From a virus: a DNA stretch of 47,593 nt. Shown piece by piece: positions 15,985-24,207 of the stretch (positions are counted from its first letter, which is position 1; each line of letters opens with the position of its first letter). A model generated the notes under the pieces. The model saw only the letters and a program-made list of their open reading frames with translations, did not search any database and had not been told where the DNA came from. The DNA is taken from IMG/VR virus record IMGVR_UViG_3300005253_000686, positions 1-47,593 of that record. One strand, 5' to 3'. A program made the translations under genes and the position numbers.

Positions 15985-17940
15985 TTAGGCTGATGCTCTG
16001 TTTTTATCAGAGTTAACCGTTCTTCTTGCTACTTCGAGTTCAGTTTTTAAACTCTCGACAGCAGCAATTATTTTCTTACTTTCGTTAGAAACTTTTGCAT
16101 CCATTTTAGTATGGAATAATTCTTGTGTCCTTCTCTCTAAATTCCCAGTAAGTTGCTTAATTTGTTCTTCTTGCTGTTTTGCAAGATTTTTAAGCTGTAT
16201 GTTTTCGGACATTCTTGAGAGTAGCGACTCTTTATCAACAGGTTCTTCTAAATTCAAGATAACTTGAGTATTGTCATAGACTCCTGCATCTTTTAAAATT
16301 AAATCTTTTTTCAAACTTGCAAGTGGCGTTTTTGCTCTCGCGGAACCAACCTTAACCTTAATATCAACCTGTAAAGACTGCATATCATAAATCTTTTTTA
16401 CGACATCAGTTTTGTCGGTTACAAATTGGTTCAAAATAACATTCTTTTCACTACCATCCGGATTAACTAATCTTAGTGTTCTTTGTTCATCATAAACATA
16501 AGGCATCCATTCTACAGCAACTTTGCCAAGATTTGTTAGCATATCATATAAAGGTAACATTTTAAAATTTTGTTTACGAGCAGCAGCCTCGTCTAAAAGT
16601 GCCGCCTCTCCAACTGTTCCGGGCGCTCCTGCCGGATTACCTTGCTGTAATTTATAAGCTGCAAATATTTCTTGAATATCCTCTGTATAACGTCCTTTTT
16701 CGTGGTATAGTTCTGTATTTACAGGACTTACGCCAAATTCGTGTACTCTTTTCCCTGAAAGACCACCAGGATTAAATCTTATTGGAACTCTGCCAGGTAA
16801 ATTTAATTTAGATAATTGATCTTTTTCCATCGCACCTTCTTCATATCCAAATCTTGTTCCTGCTGTAGATGTCGCGTGTGCAATAAGTAAGGCTTCTGTA
16901 CGATTTAATTTTCTTTGTGGAGCCTTTGCAGTTCTAACATCTCCACTTGGATAAGGACTATCGGTAAATTCATTACAGGCTGGTTGAATCGGACAAATAC
17001 TGACTGGAAGAACTCCATCTTCTGCATTTTGATTCCCAAAGAATAACATTTGACGATAGTGTGTTTTATAAATAATCCTTTCTTGGATTTCTTCATTTTT
17101 GACTGCTTTTCTGTATTCCTTGTTATTTTCAACTACTTCATACTGTTTATCATCATATATTTTCCAAAATCCTGTGTCGAGCATCGTAACTTTTACATAA
17201 GGCACGGAAACAGGGGAGAATCTAAAATATTTGCGAAGTTTATCCGGTTCCCAATCTTCAATATCTCCTTTAACAGTTATATTGTCCCTTGAGTACATTG
17301 TGGCAAGTGTATTATCAGTAACTCCCGTGCTATTTTCTGCTTTTTCTATAAGATCCGCATATTGTGGATATTGTGCTTTTAAACTATCCTTAGTTTCAAT
17401 ATCTGAATAAATAATAGAGGTTGCATTACTAAAATCAGGTTCCGTAGTACTTGGATCAACATAAACGCATAGAGGATTTAATCTCATTAATCTTAATCCA
17501 CCCAATCCTCCATCTGCGTTCCAATCTGGATAAATATATCCGTATGTTAATCCTTTAACAATAAAATCTTTTGCCTCTCTCCTAAAATGAACATCTCCAC
17601 TTGATTTTCTCCATATTTCCTTCATTTGTTGATTTACAACAAAAGACATTTCATTATCAGTTTGTCCGGTAGGAGTAGTTTCCCATTCAGGACTTGACGA
17701 GGCTACATTGGCTAAAACTTGTTCTGCTGCGGGTTTAATTTTGTTGTTTGGTTGGTCTGACTGCCCTAATCGCTTTAAATATCGGACTTGTGCTTCGGTA
17801 AGTTGATTGCCTAAATAGAATTGCTCATCTTCCGCCATTTGATAACGGTGCATCTCTCCTATAGAGTGAAATCTCAAAAACTCTTCTTGAACATTATCAC
17901 CTGTAATATCTACAAGTTCTAATGTAGGAATTTTTATCAT
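15985..17940 (-). CDS. Portal protein, 651 aa
   Basis: Large portal of the type found in short-tailed phages. Visible features: an N-terminal helical region with RYLKRLGQSDQPNNKIKP..., DWNADGGLGGLRLMRLNPLCVYVDP (wing beta region), LNRTEALLIAHATSTAG, then PGAPGTVGEAALLDEAAARKQNF (crown/stem helix region). The C-terminal 80 residues are a coiled coil. First gene of the late unit; the ATG follows AGGGAATAA. Forms the dodecameric DNA channel at one capsid vertex and binds the terminase. Confidence 0.85.
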   Translation of the reverse strand: MIKIPTLELVDITGDNVQEEFLRFHSIGEMHRYQMAEDEQFYLGNQLTEAQVRYLKRLGQSDQPNNKIKPAAEQVLANVASSSPEWETTPTGQTDNEMSFVVNQQMKEIWRKSSGDVHFRREAKDFIVKGLTYGYIYPDWNADGGLGGLRLMRLNPLCVYVDPSTTEPDFSNATSIIYSDIETKDSLKAQYPQYADLIEKAENSTGVTDNTLATMYSRDNITVKGDIEDWEPDKLRKYFRFSPVSVPYVKVTMLDTGFWKIYDDKQYEVVENNKEYRKAVKNEEIQERIIYKTHYRQMLFFGNQNAEDGVLPVSICPIQPACNEFTDSPYPSGDVRTAKAPQRKLNRTEALLIAHATSTAGTRFGYEEGAMEKDQLSKLNLPGRVPIRFNPGGLSGKRVHEFGVSPVNTELYHEKGRYTEDIQEIFAAYKLQQGNPAGAPGTVGEAALLDEAAARKQNFKMLPLYDMLTNLGKVAVEWMPYVYDEQRTLRLVNPDGSEKNVILNQFVTDKTDVVKKIYDMQSLQVDIKVKVGSARAKTPLASLKKDLILKDAGVYDNTQVILNLEEPVDKESLLSRMSENIQLKNLAKQQEEQIKQLTGNLERRTQELFHTKMDAKVSNESKKIIAAVESLKTELEVARRTVNSDKNRASA

Positions 17941-17956
17941 TTATTCCCTACTAAAA

Positions 17957-17998
17957 GTGTATACAACGTATACAGTCTATTAAAAAGTGTATACAAAG
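17957..17998 (-). promoter_or_regulatory. Operator-like GTATAC cluster at the late promoter start
   Basis: GTATAC occurs at 17959, 17968 and 17989. The first two form a dyad TGTATAC-AAC-GTATACA, and the first and third sit in the same context (AAAAGTGTATACAA) exactly 30 bp apart, three helical turns. The third touches the expected transcription start, so a bound protein would block or recruit polymerase. The regulator is unknown; the two small HTH proteins of this phage are candidates. Confidence 0.6.
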
Positions 17999-18026
17999 TT
18001 TACAATTAAGTTTTAACGAATGTCAA
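17997..18026 (-). promoter_or_regulatory. Late-operon sigma70-like promoter
   Basis: Minus-strand TTGACA (18021-18026), 18-bp spacer and TAAACT (17997-18002). It lies between the terminator at 18036-18071 and the portal ATG at 17940. It would drive the whole structural and lysis unit leftwards. Confidence 0.65.
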
Positions 18027-18035
18027 GATATTTCT

Positions 18036-18071
18036 ACAAAAAACGGTCACTTAGCAGGTAAATGACCGTTT
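18036..18071 (-). terminator. Intrinsic terminator for the terL / methyltransferase unit
   Basis: A 12-bp stem (18041-18052 with 18060-18071, one G-U pair on the minus transcript) and 7-base loop, followed leftwards by a TTTTTTG run. It separates the terL/methyltransferase transcript from the late promoter that follows. Confidence 0.8.
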
Positions 18072-18097
18072 ATGGAGTATTACAATGGAAATATACT

Positions 18098-18112
18098 AAT
18101 TAATCACTAATT
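18098..18112. promoter_or_regulatory. 15-bp dyad shared with the plus-strand operon leader
   Basis: AATTAATCACTAATT here is identical to 25694-25708. Both copies are intergenic and have dyad symmetry (TAATTA-ATCAC-TAATTA here). The rest of 18072-18190 holds an out-of-frame Lys-rich stretch (about 18119-18183) after the methyltransferase stop, without a start codon, and nothing else I recognise. Confidence 0.45.
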
Positions 18113-18190
18113 AAAGTACAAAAACATTTTAGGTAATACAATAATTATTTTTTATCCTTCTTTTTGCCCTTAATCGCCTTCTTTACTATG

Positions 18191-18790
18191 TTAAATCTCT
18201 TTTCCTGTGCTTCCTAATAAATCAATGTCACTTTCTACCTCATTGCCCCAAACATCCCAACCCTCTGTTTTTTGTCTTGCAAACAATTCTATTCGTAGAA
18301 TATCACCACTAAACTCTACAATCTTTTTTCTAATTATATATGGTTTTTTACTATGATACTCTCTAATCGTTTCTACTATACTTCCTATTGAATTGCTTAT
18401 TTTTGGTGCTTTGCCTTTAACACCAATTAAACAAACCTCTGCATTAGACCTTGTGTACCAACCAACACCAAAAAAGTTTGTCCAATTCTTGTTTTTCTTA
18501 ACCCAAACAAATCCTACTGTTTTATATTCAAAACCCCACGCTTTAATTACATTTAGGGCTTCTTGTATTTTTGGAAATGTCGCCCACAAAAATAGAATAC
18601 AATTATCATTTACAATAGATTGTATCGGTAGCTTCTCTATGTCTTCTTGGCTCATTGTTTTGTAATGACTGTTGGCGGTCGCTTGTATATTTCCCATATT
18701 TCTATATGACCATGGGGGGTCAGCATAAATTATTTGATATTTCTTCCGCATAGCAGGAAGGCAATCTGCATTATAAACTACATTTTTCAT
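18191..18790 (-). CDS. MT-A70-type DNA N6-adenine methyltransferase, 199 aa
   Basis: Motif IV is intact: QIIYADPPWSYRNMG near residue 20, with the DPPW signature of the MT-A70 family. Later come LFLWATFPKIQEAL..I..WGFEYKTVGFVWVKKN (SAM-fold strands), GVGWYTRSNAEVCLIGVKG and HSKKPYIIRKKIVEF, all typical of phage and bacterial members. It should transfer a methyl group from SAM to adenine N6 in DNA. Its ATG overlaps the terL stop (ATGA). Likely protects packaged DNA from host restriction. No target-recognition domain is visible. Confidence 0.9.
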   Translation of the reverse strand: MKNVVYNADCLPAMRKKYQIIYADPPWSYRNMGNIQATANSHYKTMSQEDIEKLPIQSIVNDNCILFLWATFPKIQEALNVIKAWGFEYKTVGFVWVKKNKNWTNFFGVGWYTRSNAEVCLIGVKGKAPKISNSIGSIVETIREYHSKKPYIIRKKIVEFSGDILRIELFARQKTEGWDVWGNEVESDIDLLGSTGKEI

Positions 18791-20469
18791 TCTGGATAAA
18801 CATCTATCTCTCCCGACCTGTCTATCTCAAATTCATCTTCATCGGGATTTTGATATTTTTCTTTAACTTTCTCTAATTCAGGTTTATATGATTCTTTTAA
18901 AGCCCAGTAAAATGCCTCAAGGGTGTCTTTTTTTGTTTTTCCACCTTTTGTTAGTGCTAATATTTCAGATTCAAACTGACTCATGTCTTCTTTAAAAAAT
19001 ACTGCTCCCTGTGCGCAACGAGGTTGCAACTCCATAATTCTATAAACTTTATTCCCGATTGCATCACGTGGTTGAATATTAAAGAAGTGTCCCGCCTCCT
19101 TGCTTTTGACAAACATATACGGAGCAAGCATTTCGTGTCCGGTTTTCTCGATATTTACTATTTTAGGTTGATATTTTACCATTCTTTTCCAAAGTTCTGT
19201 TGCTCCATCCATCGGATTAACTTGACCTCTGAAATATTCTATAACAAACGCATTATTGCGATTATCTACTGCAACAACCATTACTACTGTATAATCAGCC
19301 CTAACATTTTCACTACTTGCCGGATCAACTCCAATAAATATATTAACAGGGAAAGCCTCATCTATATCAATATCTTCGTGAGTAAATCTTCCCTTAATTT
19401 CTTTGAGACTAAGGAACCACGTTTTTAACTCATCATCATAAGCAACATCTCCATCCCAATATTGAATATCAATCTTTTTGAATATCCTAAACGCATCAGT
19501 AATCGCAATTCCTTGATACTCTTGAAAGAAAACGTGAATTCTGCCTTGAGACTTTAATTCTTCTTTTCTGTTTTTAAGCCATTCATAAGATTTTCTCTCC
19601 GGCCATAATACTTTAGGAACTCCATTTTTATCTAATATTTCCTTGCCTTCTCCAATAAATTCTCCCGGTTCTGTGTCTTGTAGAATTGCTTGAAAAAATC
19701 TATGCTTCCATCCTTTGATTTTATACTTCCCTTTAAACCAAGCTGCTGATCCTGCAACTGTATTAAGATATGCTTCTTCATCAAGAATTGTACCTCCCAT
19801 AACTAATATACCATCAGCACAACCGGGAATAACTACAGCATCTAACCATCTGCAAAACTTCTCTCTTTGCCCTATTGTTAAAGTGTTTGCCTCTCCCTCT
19901 CCATCATCAATTATAACATCTGGTCGCCAAGCTCCAAACTTCAATCCTCTTACTTTTTGTCCTACCCCTCGAATAAGAATCCTCGCAATAGAATTTCTGC
20001 GGTCTTTATTGAATTTTGTAATAAACAATTTCGATTCTTTTCCCCACGTTGAACCCATCCTATCTCCAAAAAAGAATTTGTATTTAGGATTGAATTCAAC
20101 TTCATTTCCAAGCGTTTCAAGATTTAACATTGACTGCTGTTCAGATTCGGAGATCATCAAAAGAAATCGCATATTATCATAAGTAAGACTGTGTAAAGGA
20201 TATAAAAGTGTTAATATTGTTGTTTTCGCGTGTTCGCGGGGAGCTTGTAGTGCATATTTATCTCCCGGTTGGAGCAATTCTAAGTCAGAATTGATTATTT
20301 TATGGAATTCGGGAGAGGCATCTCTAAAATGATAGTGCATATCTCCCAGTTCTTTGTCTCCTAAAATAATTTTAGCAAACAAAAACCTATCCAACAACAT
20401 CATCGTTGTCAGTTCATATTTTTCGTTCTCGTTAAGACGATTTAGTTGGCTGTACTGCGTGTGGTCCAA
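18787..20469 (-). CDS. terL: Terminase large subunit, 560 aa
   Basis: ATPase: variant Walker A APREHAKTT at residues 76-84, and Walker B VIIDDGE at 185-191. RNase H-like nuclease: FIGVDPASSENVRADYT at 378-394 with the first metal-binding Asp at about 382. The length is normal. The start appears to be TTG at 20469, overlapping the upstream stop as TAATTG, because the first ATG in frame (about residue 23) would cut into the conserved N-terminus. It packages DNA through the portal. It lies far from the portal-proximal end, separated by a terminator and promoter. Confidence 0.92.
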   Translation of the reverse strand: MDHTQYSQLNRLNENEKYELTTMMLLDRFLFAKIILGDKELGDMHYHFRDASPEFHKIINSDLELLQPGDKYALQAPREHAKTTILTLLYPLHSLTYDNMRFLLMISESEQQSMLNLETLGNEVEFNPKYKFFFGDRMGSTWGKESKLFITKFNKDRRNSIARILIRGVGQKVRGLKFGAWRPDVIIDDGEGEANTLTIGQREKFCRWLDAVVIPGCADGILVMGGTILDEEAYLNTVAGSAAWFKGKYKIKGWKHRFFQAILQDTEPGEFIGEGKEILDKNGVPKVLWPERKSYEWLKNRKEELKSQGRIHVFFQEYQGIAITDAFRIFKKIDIQYWDGDVAYDDELKTWFLSLKEIKGRFTHEDIDIDEAFPVNIFIGVDPASSENVRADYTVVMVVAVDNRNNAFVIEYFRGQVNPMDGATELWKRMVKYQPKIVNIEKTGHEMLAPYMFVKSKEAGHFFNIQPRDAIGNKVYRIMELQPRCAQGAVFFKEDMSQFESEILALTKGGKTKKDTLEAFYWALKESYKPELEKVKEKYQNPDEDEFEIDRSGEIDVYPE

Positions 20470-20775
20470 TTATGCTTCCACTTTTGGTTTTTCTATTTTA
20501 ATCCGTGCAGTAACATATTCTTCTTTAAATATTTCGTACTCTTTGCCTTTAAAATTAAAGACTGTTGGAACGTGATGCTCGTAGACTACTAAGTCTCCCA
20601 CTTGTAAGAATTGACAGAGAGCTCCCTTCGCAACAACCCTTCTTGTGCGGTACGGTGATTCCTTTTCTTCTAACTGTTCCTTAACGTGATCGGGGAGTAT
20701 TATTCCTGAATGTTTCTTTTCATCTACTGTAGGTTTTTCTGCTATTATATATGTGCCAAGAGGTTCAAGATTCAT
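20470..20775 (-). CDS. GroES-like co-chaperonin, 101 aa
   Basis: The Cpn10 pattern is clear over nearly its whole length: PLGTYIIAEKP (strand 1), a mobile-loop region with SGIILPD at about 24-30, VVAKG at 47-51, VQVGD-like LQVGDLVVYE at 56-65, and GKEYEIFKEEYVTARI at the end. Host Cpn10 proteins are about 95-100 aa. No GroEL is present, so it should cap the host chaperonin, as T4 gp31 does for its coat protein. Gene position beside terL fits a capsid-assembly role. Confidence 0.85.
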   Translation of the reverse strand: MNLEPLGTYIIAEKPTVDEKKHSGIILPDHVKEQLEEKESPYRTRRVVAKGALCQFLQVGDLVVYEHHVPTVFNFKGKEYEIFKEEYVTARIKIEKPKVEA

Positions 20776-20990
20776 TATTGTTTTGTTTCCTTCTTTAATT
20801 CGTGTTTGACTTTTTCCTTGTTATGTTTAGTCATTTTTTTATATGGATCAATCGCCCACAAGAATTGCCACGCTATTCCAAATCGTTGTTTCCATCTCCA
20901 ATGTTTTGCTTCTAACAGAAAATTTATATGACTATAACTATATAATTTCTTATTTTTTCGTTTTAGTTTTTTTTCAGATTTTCCACTCAT
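20775..20990 (-). CDS. Small basic protein, 71 aa
   Basis: Very Lys/Arg-rich (KSEKKLKRKNKKL) with an aromatic middle (HWRWKQRFGIAWQFLWAIDPY). It shares its last base with the start of the GroES-like gene and overlaps the gene upstream by four bases. Unrecognised; nucleic-acid binding is possible from charge alone. Confidence 0.65.
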   Translation of the reverse strand: MSGKSEKKLKRKNKKLYSYSHINFLLEAKHWRWKQRFGIAWQFLWAIDPYKKMTKHNKEKVKHELKKETKQ

Positions 20991-21409
20991 CTAATTTTAT
21001 TCAGCATATCTTCCATTGTCATTTTTTCGTTAAGTTTGATTGAGGGGAAATATCGTTTGAACTTAGCAACAAGAACAGACTTTTTAAATGTTGTTCCGGA
21101 CGCAACTTGATTCATAAAATTATTAAAGACTGCCATCTCATCTTTAATAGACTTAATTTCTTTAAACCATCCGACAACAGGTTCCGGTAAATCCTTTTTC
21201 TTTAAGTGAGAATAAACGTATTTACGAGCCAAACGCGCATCCATTTTTTGACGTATGCCTAAATGTAATTCCTCTTTTGCATTTCTCATTCTCAATTCAT
21301 ATTCCCAAGTTTCTGGGACATTTTTCCCTAATCGTGCAACATTAACGCCAGGAATATTCCCAGCTACACATTGTATAGCCATTTCAACTGATTTTGTGTA
21401 ATAGTACAT
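20987..21409 (-). CDS. Unrecognised 140-aa protein upstream of terL
   Basis: Basic, helical protein. It has no recognised motif, but order (next to the terminase small-subunit candidate, three genes before terL) suggests DNA packaging or capsid assembly. A GGAG precedes the ATG, and its start touches the end of the 278-aa gene. Confidence 0.7.
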   Translation of the reverse strand: MYYYTKSVEMAIQCVAGNIPGVNVARLGKNVPETWEYELRMRNAKEELHLGIRQKMDARLARKYVYSHLKKKDLPEPVVGWFKEIKSIKDEMAVFNNFMNQVASGTTFKKSVLVAKFKRYFPSIKLNEKMTMEDMLNKIR

Positions 21410-22245
21410 TATTTCTCCTTTTTACCTTTTAATAATAATTGTGTAGACTCTTTATTCCACTCTGTTATATCTGTAAATTCTCCATCAACAATTTTGCCTT
21501 GTGCCTGATAACTCCTAAATAAAGCCATTAATTGACTTATCGGTTTAAGTGCTTTTATATCTTCCGTAGAGAGCAATCGTTTTAAAACCTCCTCATCATC
21601 ATCTTTGTCTTTGACATTAACAGCCTCCCTTGCAACTGCCAAGCATTTTTCTCTTACGGTTGCAGGAATTTTATCGCTTTCTATCCATTGAACGTATTGT
21701 TTCGCTATTTTTTCATTATCATAACCTTCATCTTCAAAGGCTTGTTTTAGTTGTTTCGACATATATTTCCTCGCCTTGCTTGATTTTAGAATTGAGCGAC
21801 CTCGCATTAATGCAGTAACATCGTTATTATCAGAGAACACAGATTTATAACTTTTTATTATGCTCTCCGGTTTAAATTTTCCATTTTCCCCAAGTTCTCC
21901 GGTACATTTTAAATCCTCAATAAAGACTTGCCTTAAATGACTGACACCAACCAACATATCACTATCCTCATTGAAAGGAACTCTTTTTGCATAAACACAA
22001 GAGATACTATTCGGGAATTTGCCTATTATAGTATTGAATTGGATGGTAGGTTTACGATCACGGTAACGATTAACTTCTATTCGATCAAGAATTTCTAACA
22101 CAACTCCATCAATAGTAAGTATAAAATCTCCTTTTTCAGCATTTCGCCAATCTTCACGGATCTTAATGCCTTTTTTCTTAGCATCTGCCTCATTCATTAA
22201 ATCAGGGAAGTTCTCTTGTAATTGAGGGAATTTACTTTCGTTCAT
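21409..22245 (-). CDS. Terminase small-subunit or DNA-binding candidate, 278 aa
   Basis: The N-terminal half is an OB/beta-like region (KGDFILTIDGVVLEILDRIEVNRYRD). The C-terminal half is helical, with an ARKYMSKQLKQAFEDEGYDNEKIAKQY segment that could be HTH-like and a closing LSTEDIKALKPISQLMALFRSYQ, a pattern seen in phage packaging regulators. Four genes upstream of terL. Role is inferred. Confidence 0.6.
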   Translation of the reverse strand: MNESKFPQLQENFPDLMNEADAKKKGIKIREDWRNAEKGDFILTIDGVVLEILDRIEVNRYRDRKPTIQFNTIIGKFPNSISCVYAKRVPFNEDSDMLVGVSHLRQVFIEDLKCTGELGENGKFKPESIIKSYKSVFSDNNDVTALMRGRSILKSSKARKYMSKQLKQAFEDEGYDNEKIAKQYVQWIESDKIPATVREKCLAVAREAVNVKDKDDDEEVLKRLLSTEDIKALKPISQLMALFRSYQAQGKIVDGEFTDITEWNKESTQLLLKGKKEK

Positions 22246-22246
22246 A

Positions 22247-22570
22247 TTAATTTACCAAAACGTGAGTTTTCCAAAATTCATCAGAACTCATTGTTTTTGT
22301 AGTCTTTTGTATTTCACTTTTATAATGAGGGAAGAACTTCTTGCACCCCATCAGAAAGTTGTGTATTTCGCTATTCATATTATTATTAACTATTAAATGT
22401 ATTGTTATGTCGTGATTCTTTCCATTAATTCTTATTCCACGAAGTCCATTTCGCCTTTCATAAAGTTCAAAATCACCACAACTCTTTACATAAACAACTT
22501 CATTATAAAACTTTTCCATATCCATACCAAACAACATTGATTCCTCAAAAATTCTTCTTTTACTTTTCAT
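22247..22570 (-). CDS. Unrecognised protein, 107 aa
   Basis: The start is ATG 22570, which overlaps the stop of the gene before (ATGA); the longer frame needs a TTG. Mixed alpha/beta with an ERRNGLRGIRINGKNHDITIHLIV beta region. Nothing in the sequence indicates a function. Confidence 0.65.
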   Translation of the reverse strand: MKSKRRIFEESMLFGMDMEKFYNEVVYVKSCGDFELYERRNGLRGIRINGKNHDITIHLIVNNNMNSEIHNFLMGCKKFFPHYKSEIQKTTKTMSSDEFWKTHVLVN

Positions 22571-22908
22571 CTTACCCACGCTAAAAATTTATATTTAAAC
22601 TTCTTCTCAGGATAAAGGTCAATCATTTCTATACCTCCTCCTCCAAAAGTAAATCCTTTTTCTAATCGTGCAGCATCCCACTTTCCGTTCATTCCACTTA
22701 AAACATCACTTCTTTTGTTGAATATCACCATATTGGCAATTCTCTCAAATAGTCGTTTTCTGAATGGCGCTGCAAGTTCGTGATTGGCAGCAACATCATC
22801 ATCACTTTCAAATTCGAGAGTTACTTCTTCAAAGTTTTCATAATCATCAACATTCGGACTATTCTCAAGAACTTTTACTATTTCTACTATTTGTTGATAT
22901 CTATTCAC
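22567..22908 (-). CDS. Unrecognised acidic protein, 113 aa
   Basis: Acidic N-terminal half (NVDDYENFEEVTLEFESDDDVA) followed by a helical region and a Gly-rich turn (FTFGGGGIEM). It overlaps both neighbours by a few bases, so it is translated as part of the same operon. No motif recognised. Confidence 0.65.
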   Translation of the reverse strand: MNRYQQIVEIVKVLENSPNVDDYENFEEVTLEFESDDDVAANHELAAPFRKRLFERIANMVIFNKRSDVLSGMNGKWDAARLEKGFTFGGGGIEMIDLYPEKKFKYKFLAWVR

Positions 22909-23113
22909 TATTTAACCCTGTAATTAAATCAATATAACTCTTTATTAACTGAGAATATATTTTTATTCCATGTTCTATGAGTTCTTTATCTGGTTTAATA
23001 TATTTCCCTTCTTCTGGGACTATCGTTGGTGTAAAAAGAGACTCAAAAGAATCATGGCATTTATTAATCAGTTGCTCTAAATTAAAAATAATAATATGTG
23101 AAGTATTCCTCAT
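22901..23113 (-). CDS. Unrecognised protein, 70 aa
   Basis: Short helical protein (HIIIFNLEQLINKCHDSFESL) overlapping the next gene by eight bases and the one before by four. Function unknown. Confidence 0.6.
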   Translation of the reverse strand: MRNTSHIIIFNLEQLINKCHDSFESLFTPTIVPEEGKYIKPDKELIEHGIKIYSQLIKSYIDLITGLNSE

Positions 23114-23319
23114 CTCAAAAACCCTCCATTTACAGTAGTGTTTACCCTATGTTCAATTATTTCTTCTTGAGTAGGTTTTGGTTGCTTTTTAGACTGCAAC
23201 CAGGCAGTTTTAATCATTGTGAGAAACCTTCTTTTAGTTGAATTAGGGAATCGTTTCAAAAAGTCCTTATCACGACTAAAATAGAGTAAAGATGTTTTAA
23301 TAAAGCGAATTAACCTCAT
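23110..23319 (-). CDS. Unrecognised basic protein, 69 aa
   Basis: Basic N-terminus (MRLIRFIKTSLLYF; FPNSTKRRFL) and a Lys/Gln-rich middle. Overlaps both neighbours by four bases. No family recognised. Confidence 0.6.
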   Translation of the reverse strand: MRLIRFIKTSLLYFSRDKDFLKRFPNSTKRRFLTMIKTAWLQSKKQPKPTQEEIIEHRVNTTVNGGFLR

Positions 23320-23615
23320 TGTATACCTAATCCTTCGTCTAATATTTTATCTTCATCTTTTGGCGGATAAATCTTTTCAAATTCTTCTATATACTTTTTA
23401 CAGGCTTCATTATATTCTTGATATTTGTCCCAATTTTTAGCTGAACCTTTATCTTTTAAATTCATCCATTCAATTTCTAAACTTTCTTTTCTATTCCTCG
23501 CTCTTTGAAAGTCTTTCTCTTTAGCTATACCGGATTGAGGATAGGGACTAATAATATTACCATCAACATCAAACTTTAAACCACCAAAAACCTTATTAAA
23601 TAATGTATTAATCAT
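23316..23615 (-). CDS. Unrecognised protein, 99 aa
   Basis: Mostly charged helix in the second half (YNEACKKYIEEFEKIYPPKDED). A Gly-rich N-terminus (NKVFGGLKFDVDGNII) precedes it. Overlaps the signal-peptide gene upstream by eight bases. Function unknown. Confidence 0.65.
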   Translation of the reverse strand: MINTLFNKVFGGLKFDVDGNIISPYPQSGIAKEKDFQRARNRKESLEIEWMNLKDKGSAKNWDKYQEYNEACKKYIEEFEKIYPPKDEDKILDEGLGIQ

Positions 23616-23871
23616 CTTCCTCGATAGGTTCTTCTTCTTTTAATAATTCTTCTAATGCTTCTATTTTACCTAAAAGTTTGTTTTGTTTTGCTATGTTTAC
23701 TTCGCGTTGTTCCATATTTACAGCCATAATTCGTTCATTATCGCTATAAATTACTTTTAATCCCGCAATTTTGTTTACTATAACTGAATCCGGTACTTGT
23801 GCAAATGCGTGTGTAATAGATGGAACTTGTGCGAAACTCAAACTGATTAAAAACAATATTATGTATTTCAT
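23608..23871 (-). CDS. Small secreted protein, 87 aa
   Basis: MKYIILFLISLSFAQV is a signal peptide almost identical to that of the 75-aa protein at 38425-38652. The mature part is mostly an acidic coiled coil (NKIAGLKVIYSDNERIMAVNMEQREVN... EALEELLKEEEP). The DNA around its start is near-identical to that at 38610-38655. A periplasmic or outer-surface role (for example superinfection exclusion) is possible but not shown. Confidence 0.65.
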   Translation of the reverse strand: MKYIILFLISLSFAQVPSITHAFAQVPDSVIVNKIAGLKVIYSDNERIMAVNMEQREVNIAKQNKLLGKIEALEELLKEEEPIEEDD

Positions 23872-23905
23872 TTTCTTCTCCTTTGTATTATTAAAATATC
23901 ATTCC

Positions 23906-24031
23906 TTATGGTTTAGCCATCATAAAAGTTGATATAATTAAAAATCCAAACCATATTATTATTACACCAAGAACTGTACCCGCAATTACATAAGCAACTA
24001 CCAATGGAATTTTTTTAAATATTTCTATCAT
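23906..24031 (-). CDS. Single-helix membrane protein, 41 aa
   Basis: ATG at 24031 overlaps the stop of the gene upstream (TAATG); GGAGGAAATTA precedes it. One long transmembrane helix (PLVVAYVIAGTVLGVIIIWF). Short but well coupled to its neighbours. Function unknown. Confidence 0.55.
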   Translation of the reverse strand: MIEIFKKIPLVVAYVIAGTVLGVIIIWFGFLIISTFMMAKP

Positions 24032-24207
24032 TAATTTCCTCCTAATCTCCCAAAGGGAGTTTCAATATGTTTATTAACAACAATGTATTCAACCGGATTC
24101 CAAAAATCTTTCCTAAATTGGCAAAAACCCCATAGATATTTTCCTGCATTTCTGTAATAATACCATCTACGGAGTTTCTTACTATGTTTGCCTATCCAAT
24201 ATATCAT
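24031..24207 (-). CDS. Unrecognised small aromatic protein, 58 aa
   Basis: Start taken as ATG 24207, overlapping the HNH stop (ATGA); a TTG start nine bases earlier is possible. Rich in Trp/Tyr/Arg (KKLRRWYYYRNAGKYLWGF). Unrecognised. Confidence 0.55.
   Translation of the reverse strand: MIYWIGKHSKKLRRWYYYRNAGKYLWGFCQFRKDFWNPVEYIVVNKHIETPFGRLGGN

Noticed and set aside
18119-18183. Lys-rich stretch in another frame after the methyltransferase stop
   Set aside because: No start codon and very short; possibly an old C-terminus or chance.
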